Under the pieces are notes generated by a model, which did not search any database, was not told the origin of the DNA, and worked only from the letters and a program-made list of their open reading frames with translations. DNA of 64,000 nt, from NCBI RefSeq assembly GCF_900099785.1, contig NZ_FNDS01000005.1, positions 310,001 through 374,000 on the forward strand, read 5' to 3'. Made by a program: the position numbers and the translations under genes. Source of the stretch: Pseudomonas panipatensis. Its GTDB lineage: Bacteria > Pseudomonadota > Gammaproteobacteria > Pseudomonadales > Pseudomonadaceae. Numbering within the stretch: the first letter of the stretch is position 1; each line of letters opens with the position of its first letter. Positions 42,900-54,702 of this stretch are shown piece by piece.

Positions 42900-43577
42900 T
42901 CAGCCGAGCAGCTTGAGCACGGCTTCGGCCACGGCCTCGGAGGAGGCGGGGTTCTGCCCGGTGATCAGCAGGCGGTCGACTTCGACGTGGCTCTGCCAGT
43001 CGTCGGCCTTGCTGTAGCGCGCGCCGTTGGCTTTGAGCGCGTCCTGGACTAGGAATGGCACCACCTGGCTGAGGCCGACGGCGTCTTCCTCGCTGTTGGA
43101 GAAGCCGGTGACATGGCGGCCGTTGACCAGGGGCAGGCCGTCGCCGTTCTTCGCATGGCGCAGTACGCCGGGGGCGTGGCAGACCGCCGAGACCGGCTTG
43201 CCGGCGGCGGCGAAGGCTTCGATCAGGGCGATGGAGTCGCGGTCTTCGGCGAGGTCCCAGAGCGGGCCGTGGCCACCGGGGTAGAAGATGGCATCGTAGT
43301 CCTCTTCGCGCACCTCGCTGAGGCGCCGGGTGTTGGCCAGCGCGGCCTGGGCCTCGGGGTCCTGGCGGAAGCGTTCGGTGGCCGGGGTCTGCGCCTCCGG
43401 GGCGTCGCTCTTCGGGTCCAGCGGCGGCTGGCCGCCCTTGGGCGATGCGAGCGTCAGGTCGGCGCCGGCGTCCTTGAACACGTAATAGGGCGCGGCGAAT
43501 TCCTCCAGCCAGAAACCGGTTTTCTTGCCGGTGTCGCCCAGCTGGTCATGGGAAGTGAGCACTACCAGGATTTTCAT
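42900..43577 (-). CDS. DJ-1/PfpI (HchA-like) family protein
   Basis: A 225-aa type 1 glutamine amidotransferase-like protein. The nucleophile elbow is SAVCHAPG (Cys133-His134), with GFWLEEF (Glu25/26) and FYPGGHGPLWDL near residue 100 as in the HchA/Hsp31-like branch that acts as glyoxalase III, deglycase or chaperone. EDAVGL and PFLVQDALKANGA also match. ATG has AGGAGAGG upstream on the minus strand. First chromosomal gene after ssrA. Confidence 0.88.
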   Translation of the reverse strand: MKILVVLTSHDQLGDTGKKTGFWLEEFAAPYYVFKDAGADLTLASPKGGQPPLDPKSDAPEAQTPATERFRQDPEAQAALANTRRLSEVREEDYDAIFYPGGHGPLWDLAEDRDSIALIEAFAAAGKPVSAVCHAPGVLRHAKNGDGLPLVNGRHVTGFSNSEEDAVGLSQVVPFLVQDALKANGARYSKADDWQSHVEVDRLLITGQNPASSEAVAEAVLKLLG

Positions 43578-43672
43578 GGCCTCTCCTTAACACGGTGTGG
43601 CGGCAGTCATCCGTGGGATGACTGCCGGACCCCGACAGTTTAGGCGCTATGCCCGAGCTTGCAGGACGCCGC

Positions 43673-44683
43673 TCAGCGGCTCAGGGTGATCGTCAGGTAG
43701 GCGACGTAGAGCACACCGTTGCCCAGCAGCACCCACACCGGCAGGCCGTTCTGGCGCACGTTCAGGCGCAGCCAGAGTGCCGCGCCCAGGGTCACCAGCA
43801 CGCCGGTGAGGACTTCGATGCGCGGCTCCCAGGGGGTCAGCAGGATGCCGATGGCGGGCAGCAGGGTGCCCTGGAAGACCATGGCGCCGGTGATGTTGCC
43901 GAAGGCCAGGGTGTCCTTGCCGCGGCGCACCCAGAGGATGCTGTTGATCTTTTCCGGCAGCTCGGTGGCGATCGGGATGATCAGCAGCGAGAGCAGCAGG
44001 GCGGAGACCCCGAGCAGGTGCGACAGGCCTTCCACGCCGTGGATGAAGCCCTTGGCGCCGAGCACCAGCAGGAGCAGGCCGAGGGCCAGTTGCAGGACGA
44101 TGGTGACGGCGTTGGTCGGCAGGCCGAGGCGCGACAGCAGCATGGGCGCTTCCGCTTCGGTGCCGTGGCCGTCTTCCACCAGGTCGCGCGAGGCGCGCAG
44201 GGTCAGGGTGATGTAGCCGATGTAGGTCGCCACCAGCAGGACGCTCAGGCCGATGCGGTAGCTGTGCAGTTGCGAGGGCACGAACATGGCCACCGCGGCG
44301 AGGCAGAAGGCGACCAGGAAGAAGTTCAGGTCGCGCAGCAGGCCGCTGCGTTCCGGTTGCACCCGACCACGCAGGCCACGGCGCTTGAGGATGGCCAGGG
44401 CCATCAGGCAGGTGGACAGGGTGGAGAGCATCAGGGGCGCGCCGAGGATGGCGCCGACGCCGACTTCCTCGTTGACCGATACGTTGCTGGTGCCGGCCAG
44501 CAGTGCCAGCAGCGGCACCAGGGTTTCCGGCAGGGCGGTGCCGATGGCGGCGAACAGGGAGCCGGTGACGCCTTCGGAAATCCCCAGGCGTTCGCCGAAG
44601 TGTTCCAGGGCGTTGGTGAAGAGTTCGGCGGCAACCAGGATCAGCAGGAGCATGCCGAGCAGTTCGAGGATGAAGGTCAGCAT
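43673..44683 (-). CDS. CaCA-family cation antiporter (sodium/calcium exchanger-like)
   Basis: A 336-aa inner membrane protein with about ten hydrophobic segments and two inverted repeats, each holding an acidic motif of the sodium/calcium exchanger family: FAAIGTALPETLVPLLALLA at about 51-70 and LLIIPIATELPEKINSILWV at about 230-250. I place the start at ATG 44683 because the upstream frame runs through the riboswitch. A yybP-ykoY riboswitch in the leader points to manganese (or related divalent cation) export rather than, or besides, calcium transport. Confidence 0.85.
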   Translation of the reverse strand: MLTFILELLGMLLLILVAAELFTNALEHFGERLGISEGVTGSLFAAIGTALPETLVPLLALLAGTSNVSVNEEVGVGAILGAPLMLSTLSTCLMALAILKRRGLRGRVQPERSGLLRDLNFFLVAFCLAAVAMFVPSQLHSYRIGLSVLLVATYIGYITLTLRASRDLVEDGHGTEAEAPMLLSRLGLPTNAVTIVLQLALGLLLLVLGAKGFIHGVEGLSHLLGVSALLLSLLIIPIATELPEKINSILWVRRGKDTLAFGNITGAMVFQGTLLPAIGILLTPWEPRIEVLTGVLVTLGAALWLRLNVRQNGLPVWVLLGNGVLYVAYLTITLSR

Positions 44684-44766
44684 GCGGCGTACTCCTCGAT
44701 GGCGAAGAGCGGGGCGGAAGCAACAGGGTGGATCACGGTGGAACTCCCGGCCGGTGTAGTACCCAT

Positions 44767-44910
44767 GACCATGCACCTCCCCGGCCGTTGCGGAGGCTGC
44801 ATGGTCAAAGGTCTTGCCAGGCTCGCGCTGACCACACCATGGCCTGCGGGCCAAGGATGTTGGCGTGGTCCCCACCGGCGTCTGCCGGTTGGGCGGCTAC
44901 TCCCCAATGA
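44767..44910 (-). promoter_or_regulatory. yybP-ykoY manganese riboswitch in the antiporter leader
   Basis: On the minus strand from about 44907: TTGGGGAGTAGCC, then CGCCAACATCC, GTCAGCGC and GCCTGGCAAGACCTTTGACC (about 44801-44820). These are the conserved boxes of the yybP-ykoY aptamer. A strong hairpin follows (GACCATGC at 44767-44774 with GCATGGTC at 44799-44806 plus a CCTCC/GGAGG extension), likely the expression platform. It ends about 85 bases before the antiporter ATG. yybP-ykoY RNAs bind Mn2+ and raise expression of Mn exporters. Confidence 0.85.
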
Positions 44911-44955
44911 CGCCGCGCATTCTAGCGAATCGCGCGGCATGCTCAAGGCTTTGTT

Positions 44956-47900
44956 TCACCATGTGTCGATTAGCGGACGTTTCTTACCCGTGCGTCTTTC
45001 CGGCTTCGGCGTCGAGGCCAGGCCGCGCAGCAGCCAGCGGCGGGTATCGGCCGGGTCGATGACGTCATCGATTTCAAGGAAGCTGGCCATGTTCAGGCCT
45101 TTGCCGTTGCGGTAGGCGGCGGCGACCATCTTGTCGAACAGCGCCTGGCGTTCCTGCGGGTCTTCCACGGCGCCCAGTTCCTTGGCGTAACCCAGGCGCA
45201 CCGCGCCTTCCAGGCCCATGGCGCCGAACTCGCCGCTGGGCCAGGCCACGGTGAAGAGCGCGGCATGGAAGCTGCCGGCGGCCATGGCCATGGCGCCCAG
45301 GCCGTAGCCTTTGCGCAGGACCACGGTGAAGAAGGGCACGCTGAGGCTGGCGGCGGTGACGAACAGGCGCGAGACGTGGCGCACCGTGCCCTGTTTTTCC
45401 GCCTCCGGGCCGACCATGAAGCCGGGGGTGTCGCAGAGCGACACGATGGGCAGGTCGAAGGCATCGCAGAGTTGCATGAAGCGCGCGGCCTTGTCGCCGG
45501 CGGCGGCGTCGATGGCGCCGCCCAGGTGCGTGGGGTTGTTGGCGATCAGGCCGAAGGGCTTGCCGGCGATGCGCACCAGGGCGGTGAGCATGCCTGGGGC
45601 GAACTGTCGGCGCAGCTCCAGCACCGAGTCCTGGTCGGCCAGGGTGTCGATGACCTGGCGAATGTCGTAGGCGCGCAGGCGGTTTTCCGGCACCGCATGG
45701 CGCAACCGGCGCTGGTCGGCGCATTGCCAGTCGCTCAAGTCGCCCTGGAAGTAACCGAGGTACTGACGGGCGATGCGGGTGGCTTCGGCTTCGTCCTCGA
45801 CCAGCACGTCGATCACCCCGTTGGGCGCCTGCACCTGGCTCGGCCCGACCTCCTCGGCGGCGTAGCGGCCGAGGCCGCCGCCTTCGATCATCGCCGGCCC
45901 GGCCATGCCGATGCTGCTGTCGCGGGTGGCGATGATCACATCGCAGCAGCCGAGCAGCGCGGCGTTGCCGGCGAAGCAGCGGCCACTGGCGATGCCCACC
46001 AGCGGCACCAGCCCGGAGAGCCGGGCCATGCCCATGAAGCTGGCGCAGTCGAGCCCGGCGACGCCGAGGTAGTCCGTGTCGCCGGGACGTCCGCCGCCGC
46101 CTTCGGCGAACAGCACCAGCGGCACCCGCCACTGTTCGGCCAGGTGCAGCATGCGGTCGGTCTTCTTGTGGTTCATCACCCCCTGGGTGCCGGCGAACAC
46201 CGTGTAGTCGTAGGCCAGCGCCAGGCAGCGTGCCTGCTCTTCGCCGAACAGCGCCGCGTTGACGCTGCCCAGGCCGCTGACCAGGCCGTCCGCCGGGCTG
46301 ATCGCCTGGAGTTCGTCGAGGCTGCGCCGGCGCCGTTGCGCGGCGATGGCCAGGGCGCCGTACTCGATGAAGCTGTCGGGGTCGAGCAGGTCGTCGAGGT
46401 TTTCCCGGGCGCTGCGTTTGCCGGCCGCGTGGCGCTTGCCGATGGCCTCCGGCCGCCGCTCGTCGCGGCCCATGGCATGGCGTTCGATGACCTCGGCAAG
46501 GTCGGCGCGGATGTGCGCGAGGTCGACTTGCGCGGCCTGATCGACGGCCAGGCTGGCGACGTCCGCCGGCTCGATGAACAGCAGTGGCGTGCCGGCTTCG
46601 AGGCTGTCGCCGGGCGTCGCCGCCAGGCTGTGGACGATGCCGCTGGCGCTGGCCTTGACCTCGAATTCCATTTTCATGGCTTCGACCACGGCGATCGGCT
46701 GATCCTTGGCCACAGCCTCGCCGGGGGCCGGCAACAGGCTGACCAGTACGCCCGCGCTGGGGGCTTCGAGGGCCTGGCAGCCGGGCGGTATGTCCAGCAC
46801 TGGCGTGGCGTGAGCCGCCGCGGCCTGGGCGAACCAGCGGTGCGGGTGGGCTTCGGGCTGCGCCGCCAGCAGGGCCGGCAGGCGTTCCTCGATGAGCCGC
46901 GTGTGCACCTGGTAGTCGGGCAGTTCGGGTTGGCGCAGCAGGTTGAGCAGCAGCGGGATATTGCTCGCCACGCCCTCCAGGTGGAATTCGCAGAGCGCCC
47001 GGTAGGCGCGGCGCAGGGCCTGTGGATAGTCCTCGGCCTGGGCGATCAGCTTGGCCAGCAGCGAATCGTAGCCGGCGCTGGTGCGATAGCCGGCGTAGCC
47101 ATAGCCGTCGACGCGCAGGCCCGGCCCGCTGGGTGGCTGATAGGCGCTGAGCAGGCCGCTGGCCGGGTGCGGCGTGCCATCGGCGCCAAGGCTTTCCAGG
47201 TTGATCCGCAGTTGCACGGCGACACCGCGCGGCGGCGGGATGTCCGCCTGGCTTAGCCTGAGGTCGGCGAGGCTGGCGCCGCCGGCAATGCGCAATTGCG
47301 CCTGCACCAGGTCGATACCGGTGACCGCTTCGGTGACGGTGTGCTCCACCTGCAGGCGCGGGTTGGCTTCCATGAACAGGAAGTCGCCGCTGGCGTCGTC
47401 GAGGAGGAATTCGAAGGTGCCCAGGCCGCGATAGCGCACCGCTTCGGCGAGGCGCAGGGCGGCGGCGAGGATGGCACCGCGCAGGCGCGGATGCAGGCCG
47501 GGCGCCGGGGCGATTTCGACCAGCTTCTGCTGGCGCCGTTGCAGGCTGCAGTCGCGCTCCCAGAGGTGGCTGACCTGGCCGCTGCCGTCGCCGATGACCT
47601 GCACTTCGATGTGCCGCGCGCGCTCGATCAGGCGCTCGACGTAGAGCGCATCGCTGCCGAACGCGGCGCGCGCTTCGGACTGGCAGCGCGCATAGGCGTC
47701 GGCGATCTCCTCGCGCCGCCGCACCGCGCGCATGCCGCGTCCGCCGCCACCGGCCAGGGCTTTGATCATCATCCCAGCGCCGCTCGGCAGGGTGGCGAAG
47801 AAGTCTTCGGCTTCCGCCAGCGAGGTTGGCCGGTTGGTGCCGCTGGCCAACGCAACGCCATGCTGGCTGGCCAGTTCGCGGGCGCGGGCCTTGTCGCCGA

Positions 47901-48267
47901 GCTGTTCGAGGGTGTCCGCGTCAGGGCCGACGAAGCGCAGGCCGGCGGCCTCGCAGCGGCGGGCGAACTCGGCGTTCTCGGAGAGGAAGCCGTAGCCGGG
48001 ATGCACGGCGTCGCAGCCCTCGGCCAGGGCCACCGCGATCAGTTGCTGCATGTCCAGGTAGGCGCTGGCGCCGCGCCCGCGCAGGGCCACGGCGGTGTCG
48101 GCCTGGCGGGTGTGCAGCGAGGCGGCGTCGTCCTCGGCATAGACGGCGACGCTGCGCAGGCCGAGTTCGCCGGCGGCGCGCGCGATGCGAATGGCGATCT
48201 CGCCGCGATTGGCGATCAGCAGGCAGGTGATGGGCGGGCTGGCGATAGGCTGGGGGGAGAGAGGCAT
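44956..48267 (-). CDS. Fused biotin-dependent acyl-CoA carboxylase (BC-BCCP-CT)
   Basis: One 1103-aa chain holding all parts of an acetyl/propionyl-CoA-type carboxylase. The biotin carboxylase part (about 1-450) starts LLIANRGEIAIRIARAAGEL and has an ATP-grasp GGGGRGMR near 170 and MEANPRLQVEHTVTEAVTGI. The biotinyl domain has VVEAMKMEFEV (Lys about 531). The carboxyltransferase part (about 590-1103) has oxyanion loops such as GGGRPGDTDYLG and DTPGFMVGPEAEKQG. Most relatives are two proteins; single-chain versions are less common. Substrate chain length cannot be told. Confidence 0.88.
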   Translation of the reverse strand: MPLSPQPIASPPITCLLIANRGEIAIRIARAAGELGLRSVAVYAEDDAASLHTRQADTAVALRGRGASAYLDMQQLIAVALAEGCDAVHPGYGFLSENAEFARRCEAAGLRFVGPDADTLEQLGDKARARELASQHGVALASGTNRPTSLAEAEDFFATLPSGAGMMIKALAGGGGRGMRAVRRREEIADAYARCQSEARAAFGSDALYVERLIERARHIEVQVIGDGSGQVSHLWERDCSLQRRQQKLVEIAPAPGLHPRLRGAILAAALRLAEAVRYRGLGTFEFLLDDASGDFLFMEANPRLQVEHTVTEAVTGIDLVQAQLRIAGGASLADLRLSQADIPPPRGVAVQLRINLESLGADGTPHPASGLLSAYQPPSGPGLRVDGYGYAGYRTSAGYDSLLAKLIAQAEDYPQALRRAYRALCEFHLEGVASNIPLLLNLLRQPELPDYQVHTRLIEERLPALLAAQPEAHPHRWFAQAAAAHATPVLDIPPGCQALEAPSAGVLVSLLPAPGEAVAKDQPIAVVEAMKMEFEVKASASGIVHSLAATPGDSLEAGTPLLFIEPADVASLAVDQAAQVDLAHIRADLAEVIERHAMGRDERRPEAIGKRHAAGKRSARENLDDLLDPDSFIEYGALAIAAQRRRRSLDELQAISPADGLVSGLGSVNAALFGEEQARCLALAYDYTVFAGTQGVMNHKKTDRMLHLAEQWRVPLVLFAEGGGGRPGDTDYLGVAGLDCASFMGMARLSGLVPLVGIASGRCFAGNAALLGCCDVIIATRDSSIGMAGPAMIEGGGLGRYAAEEVGPSQVQAPNGVIDVLVEDEAEATRIARQYLGYFQGDLSDWQCADQRRLRHAVPENRLRAYDIRQVIDTLADQDSVLELRRQFAPGMLTALVRIAGKPFGLIANNPTHLGGAIDAAAGDKAARFMQLCDAFDLPIVSLCDTPGFMVGPEAEKQGTVRHVSRLFVTAASLSVPFFTVVLRKGYGLGAMAMAAGSFHAALFTVAWPSGEFGAMGLEGAVRLGYAKELGAVEDPQERQALFDKMVAAAYRNGKGLNMASFLEIDDVIDPADTRRWLLRGLASTPKPERRTGKKRPLIDTW

Positions 48268-48373
48268 GGGAGCGGTCCGTTTCTTGTTCTAGGTGGCCGA
48301 TGGCCGGGCTCGCCCCATCTTAGGCGCTGGGCCGGGGTGGGGGAGGAACAGCGGAACCGCGAATACCCGATGC

Positions 48374-49813
48374 TCAGCCCGGCTTATCGTTGCTTGGCCC
48401 GGTACTGCCGTCGGCGGACGGCAGCTCGACGCGCACGCCGAGGCCCTGGCCGTCCAGACCGGGGTGCAGGCTGATCTGGCCGTGGTGGATCTCCACGATG
48501 CGCTTGACGATCGGCAGGCCCAGGCCGCTGCCTCCGCCGGCGGCGGCCGCGTTGGGGCTGCGGTAGAAGCGGGTGAAGATCGCCGCGTGTTCGCTCGGCG
48601 CCACGCCCGGCCCGGAGTCGCGCACCCAGAGGTCGACGCGCGGCCCGTCGGTGCTCAGGCGGATTTCCACCCGGCCGCCTTCGGGGGTGTAGCGCAAGGC
48701 GTTGCCGACCAGGTTGCCGAGCATGATGCCCAGCCAGACCGGCACGCCCATGACCACCGCGCCCTGGTTCTCCAGGGTCAGCTCGATGTGCTTGTCGATG
48801 GCCTGCGGCGCCAGGTCGGCGATGGTTTCCTCGCTGAGCAGGCCGAGGTCGACGCGATCGAAGTTTTCGTGCAGTTCTTCGTTGTCCAGGCGCGCGAGCA
48901 GGAGAATCTGTTCCATCAGCGTGCTGATGCGTTCGACGCTGCGGCTGACCTGCTGCAGGCCGTGGGCATGCACCGCCGGGTCGGCGGAACGCAGGGCGAC
49001 CTGGGCGTGGGTGCGCAGGCTGGCCAGCGGCGTGCGGATTTCATGCGCCGCGTCGCTGGTCAGGCGGCGCTCGGCCTCCATGGCGATGTTCAGGCGTTCC
49101 AGCAGCAGGTTGAGTTCATTGACCAGGCTGTGCACTTCCACCGGCGCGTTGCTCAGGGCCAGTGGGTGCAGGCTGGTGGCGTTGCGCAGGTGGATCTGCG
49201 CCGTGAGGCTGCGTAGCGGCGCCAGGCCGCGGCTGACGCCCAGCCAGACCAGCAGGGCGAGCAGCGGCAGGGCGAGGATCAGCGGGAACAGTGCGCTGAG
49301 CAGCAGTTGGTGGAGGGTGTGGCTGCGGTGGCGGAGGTTCTCGAAGATCCAGATGCGCGCGTTATGGTCGCTGGTGCTGAGCTGCAGGACGCGCCAGTTG
49401 CGCTCGCCATCGCTGACTTCGGAGAAACCGGCGCCTTGTGCCTCGACCCCCATCGGCAGGTCGGGCGTGGAGAACAGGCGCTGGCCCTTGTACCAGAGCG
49501 AGTAGCCCAGGGCCGATTCGCGTTTGAGCAGCGGCAGGCCCTCGATGGCCTTGCGGCTGCGGGTGATGAGGTCGCCGAGGCTGTTGGCCTGGTCGTCGTC
49601 GTCGGCGATGTCGACCAGGCGCAGGGCGGCCGCGCCGAAGTCGATCATGTCCTCGTCGGAGAGGCGGTTCACCTGGCGCAGCATCAGGTGGTAGGTCAGC
49701 GCGCCGGCGAGCAGCCAGCACAGCGAAACGCCGCCGATCAGCAGCAGCAGCAGGCGCCGGCTCAGCGAGCCGACGCGGCGGGGGCGCTTGTTCAGGGAGG
49801 TGCCGTTGTTCAA
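48374..49813 (-). CDS. Sensor histidine kinase (QseC/PmrB-like)
   Basis: A 479-aa membrane kinase: membrane helix about 20-42, a periplasmic domain with DDDDQ (70-75), second membrane helix about 170-192, HAMP, H box DAAHEIRTPLASL (His257), N box NLVGNALRYTPEGG, and G boxes DSGPGV and GSGLGLPIVKRI. Start overlaps the response regulator stop by 4 bases. The pair belongs to the OmpR/QseBC-PmrAB branch; the acidic periplasmic patch could bind cations, though the signal is unknown. Confidence 0.88.
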   Translation of the reverse strand: MNNGTSLNKRPRRVGSLSRRLLLLLIGGVSLCWLLAGALTYHLMLRQVNRLSDEDMIDFGAAALRLVDIADDDDQANSLGDLITRSRKAIEGLPLLKRESALGYSLWYKGQRLFSTPDLPMGVEAQGAGFSEVSDGERNWRVLQLSTSDHNARIWIFENLRHRSHTLHQLLLSALFPLILALPLLALLVWLGVSRGLAPLRSLTAQIHLRNATSLHPLALSNAPVEVHSLVNELNLLLERLNIAMEAERRLTSDAAHEIRTPLASLRTHAQVALRSADPAVHAHGLQQVSRSVERISTLMEQILLLARLDNEELHENFDRVDLGLLSEETIADLAPQAIDKHIELTLENQGAVVMGVPVWLGIMLGNLVGNALRYTPEGGRVEIRLSTDGPRVDLWVRDSGPGVAPSEHAAIFTRFYRSPNAAAAGGGSGLGLPIVKRIVEIHHGQISLHPGLDGQGLGVRVELPSADGSTGPSNDKPG

Positions 49814-50487
49814 GACGAGGCCTTGTCCGCCGGCCGGTCGATACCGTAGCCGATGCCGCGCACGGTACGGATCAGCTCGTTGCCCAGCTTGCGCCGCAGG
49901 TGGTGCACGTGCACCTCGATGGCGTTGCTTTCCAACTCGCCGTCCCAGCCGTACAAGGCTTCCACCAGGCGGGTGCGCGAGAGCACCTTGCCGCGCTGTT
50001 CCAGCAACAGGCGCAGCAGGGCGTATTCGCGCGGCGCCAGTTCGACCGGCGCGCCGGCCAGGGTGACCTGGTGGGTGGCGGGGTCGAGGCGCAGCTCGCC
50101 GTGCTCCAGCGCCGGCTGCGCGCGGCCGGTGTGACGGCGGGTCAGGGCGCGCACGCGGGCGAGCAGTTCGTCGAGGTCGAAGGGCTTGCTCAGGTAATCG
50201 TCGGCGCCGCTGTCGAGTCCGGCGACGCGGTCGGCGACCTTGTCGCGGGCGGTGAGGATCAGCACCGGGGTGAGGTCGCCGCGGCGGCGCATGCCGCGCA
50301 ATACGTCGAGGCCGTCGCGGCGCGGCAGACCGAGGTCGAGCACCAGCAGGTCGAACTCATCGGTGCTCAATGCCTGCTCCGCGGCCAGGCCGTCGGTGAC
50401 CCAGTCCACGGTGTCGCCTTCCAGGCCGAGGCCGGCGCGGATGCCGTCGCCGAGCAGCAGGTCGTCTTCGGCCAGTAGGATTCTCAT
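49810..50487 (-). CDS. OmpR-family response regulator
   Basis: A 225-aa regulator with receiver domain MRILLAEDDLLLGDGI (acidic Glu7-Asp9 region), phospho-acceptor Asp51 in LLVLDLGLPRRDG, and LTARDKVADRV, then a winged helix C-terminus (VELAPREYALLRLLLEQRGK, EVHVHHLRRKLG). ATG 50487 has AGGGGGCACC just upstream; the longer frame lacks a ribosome site. Operon with the kinase. Confidence 0.9.
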   Translation of the reverse strand: MRILLAEDDLLLGDGIRAGLGLEGDTVDWVTDGLAAEQALSTDEFDLLVLDLGLPRRDGLDVLRGMRRRGDLTPVLILTARDKVADRVAGLDSGADDYLSKPFDLDELLARVRALTRRHTGRAQPALEHGELRLDPATHQVTLAGAPVELAPREYALLRLLLEQRGKVLSRTRLVEALYGWDGELESNAIEVHVHHLRRKLGNELIRTVRGIGYGIDRPADKASS

Positions 50488-50590
50488 GGTGCCCCCTTGT
50501 CGCGTGATGGCTCCGGCCATCCTGGAAAGATCAGGATAGCCGGAGCGTCGCCATGGTGGCACAGCCTCGCAGGGATCGCTTAAGCGTGAG

Positions 50591-53401
<2,811 letters not shown>

Positions 53402-53472
53402 GCATTCTCCTCGGGCCTGGGCGTCTGTCGCGCCGTGCCCCAACAATCGGGCTTTCTGGTTTTCGCCAGGGC

Positions 53473-54618
53473 TCAGCGACCCAGCTCGCGAACCAGCGAA
53501 TCGGCGCTGATTTCGCTGATGGACTTGGCGCCGGTCAGCACCATGGCCACGCGCATTTCCTTCTCGATCAGCTCCAGCAGGTTGCGCACGCCGGCTTCGC
53601 CGTCCACCGCCAGGGCATAAAGGAAGGCACGGCCGAGCAGCACGCTGTCGGCGCCGAGGGCGATCATGCGCACCACGTCCAGGCCGGTGCGGATGCCGGA
53701 GTCGGCAAGGATAGCCAACTCGCCCTTCACCGCGTCGGCGATCGCCGGCAGCGCGCGGGCGCTGGACAGCACGCCGTCGAGCTGGCGGCCGCCGTGGTTG
53801 GAGACGACGATGCCGTCGGCGCCGAACTTGACCGCGTCCTTGGCATCTTCCGGGTCGAGGATGCCCTTGATCACCATCGGGCCCTGCCAGAAGTCACGAA
53901 TCCACTCCAGGTCCTTCCAGGAAATCGACGGATCGAAGTTGGCGCCCAGCCAGCCGATGTAGTCGGCCAGGCCGGTGGGGTTGCCGCGGTATTTGGAAAT
54001 GTTGCCGAGGTCGTGCGGGCGGCCGAGCAGACCGACGTCCAACGCCCAGGCCGGATGAGTGACGGCCTGCCACATGCGGCGCATGGGCGCGTTCGGGCCA
54101 CTCATGCCGGAGTGCGCGTCACGGTAGCGGGCGCCGGGCACCGGCATGTCGACGGTGAACACCAGGGTGGTCACGCCGGCGGCCTTGGCGCGCTCCAGGG
54201 CGTTGCGCATGAAGCCGCGGTCCTTGAGCACGTAGAGCTGGAACCACATGGGACGGTCGATGGCCGGTGCGACTTCCTCGATCGGGCACACCGATACCGT
54301 CGACATCGTGAAGGGGATGCCCTTGGCCGCTGCCGCGCGGGCGGCCTGGACTTCGCCACGGCGCGCGTACATGCCGGTCAGGCCCACCGGAGCGAGCGCC
54401 ACGGGCATCGCCAGGGTCTCGTTGAACAGGCGGGTTTCCAGGCTCAGTTCGGACATGTTCTTCAACACGCGCTGGCGCAGCGCGACACCGGCCAGATCTT
54501 CGACGTTGCGGCGCAGCGTGTGCTCGGCGTAGGCGCCGCCGTCGGCGTAGTGGAAGAGGAAGGGCGGCAGCTTGCGTTGGGCTGCGGCGCGGTAGTCGGT
54601 CGAGGCAGAGATGATCAT
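53473..54618 (-). CDS. lldD: L-lactate dehydrogenase, FMN-dependent
   Basis: A 381-aa alpha-hydroxy acid oxidase-family enzyme starting [20 protein letters not shown]. It has FMN-binding and catalytic segments [38 protein letters not shown], and [13 protein letters not shown] with the catalytic His. It oxidises L-lactate to pyruvate and passes electrons to the respiratory chain. ATG 54618 gives the standard LldD length. Second gene of lldP-lldD-D-lactate dehydrogenase operon. Confidence 0.95.
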   Translation of the reverse strand: MIISASTDYRAAAQRKLPPFLFHYADGGAYAEHTLRRNVEDLAGVALRQRVLKNMSELSLETRLFNETLAMPVALAPVGLTGMYARRGEVQAARAAAAKGIPFTMSTVSVCPIEEVAPAIDRPMWFQLYVLKDRGFMRNALERAKAAGVTTLVFTVDMPVPGARYRDAHSGMSGPNAPMRRMWQAVTHPAWALDVGLLGRPHDLGNISKYRGNPTGLADYIGWLGANFDPSISWKDLEWIRDFWQGPMVIKGILDPEDAKDAVKFGADGIVVSNHGGRQLDGVLSSARALPAIADAVKGELAILADSGIRTGLDVVRMIALGADSVLLGRAFLYALAVDGEAGVRNLLELIEKEMRVAMVLTGAKSISEISADSLVRELGR

Positions 54619-54702
54619 GGAGAAGCGCACCGAATGAAGGTAACGGCGGGGTGGAGGCGAATCCGCCCGGACGCCGCGCTGACGGAGTCCGGGCGGCGTG
54701 GC

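Noticed and set aside
45265-47256. 663-aa open frame on the plus strand
   Set aside because: It is antisense to the acyl-CoA carboxylase gene, which has clear family motifs. The frame is an Ala/Gly/Gln/Val-rich shadow caused by high GC third positions.
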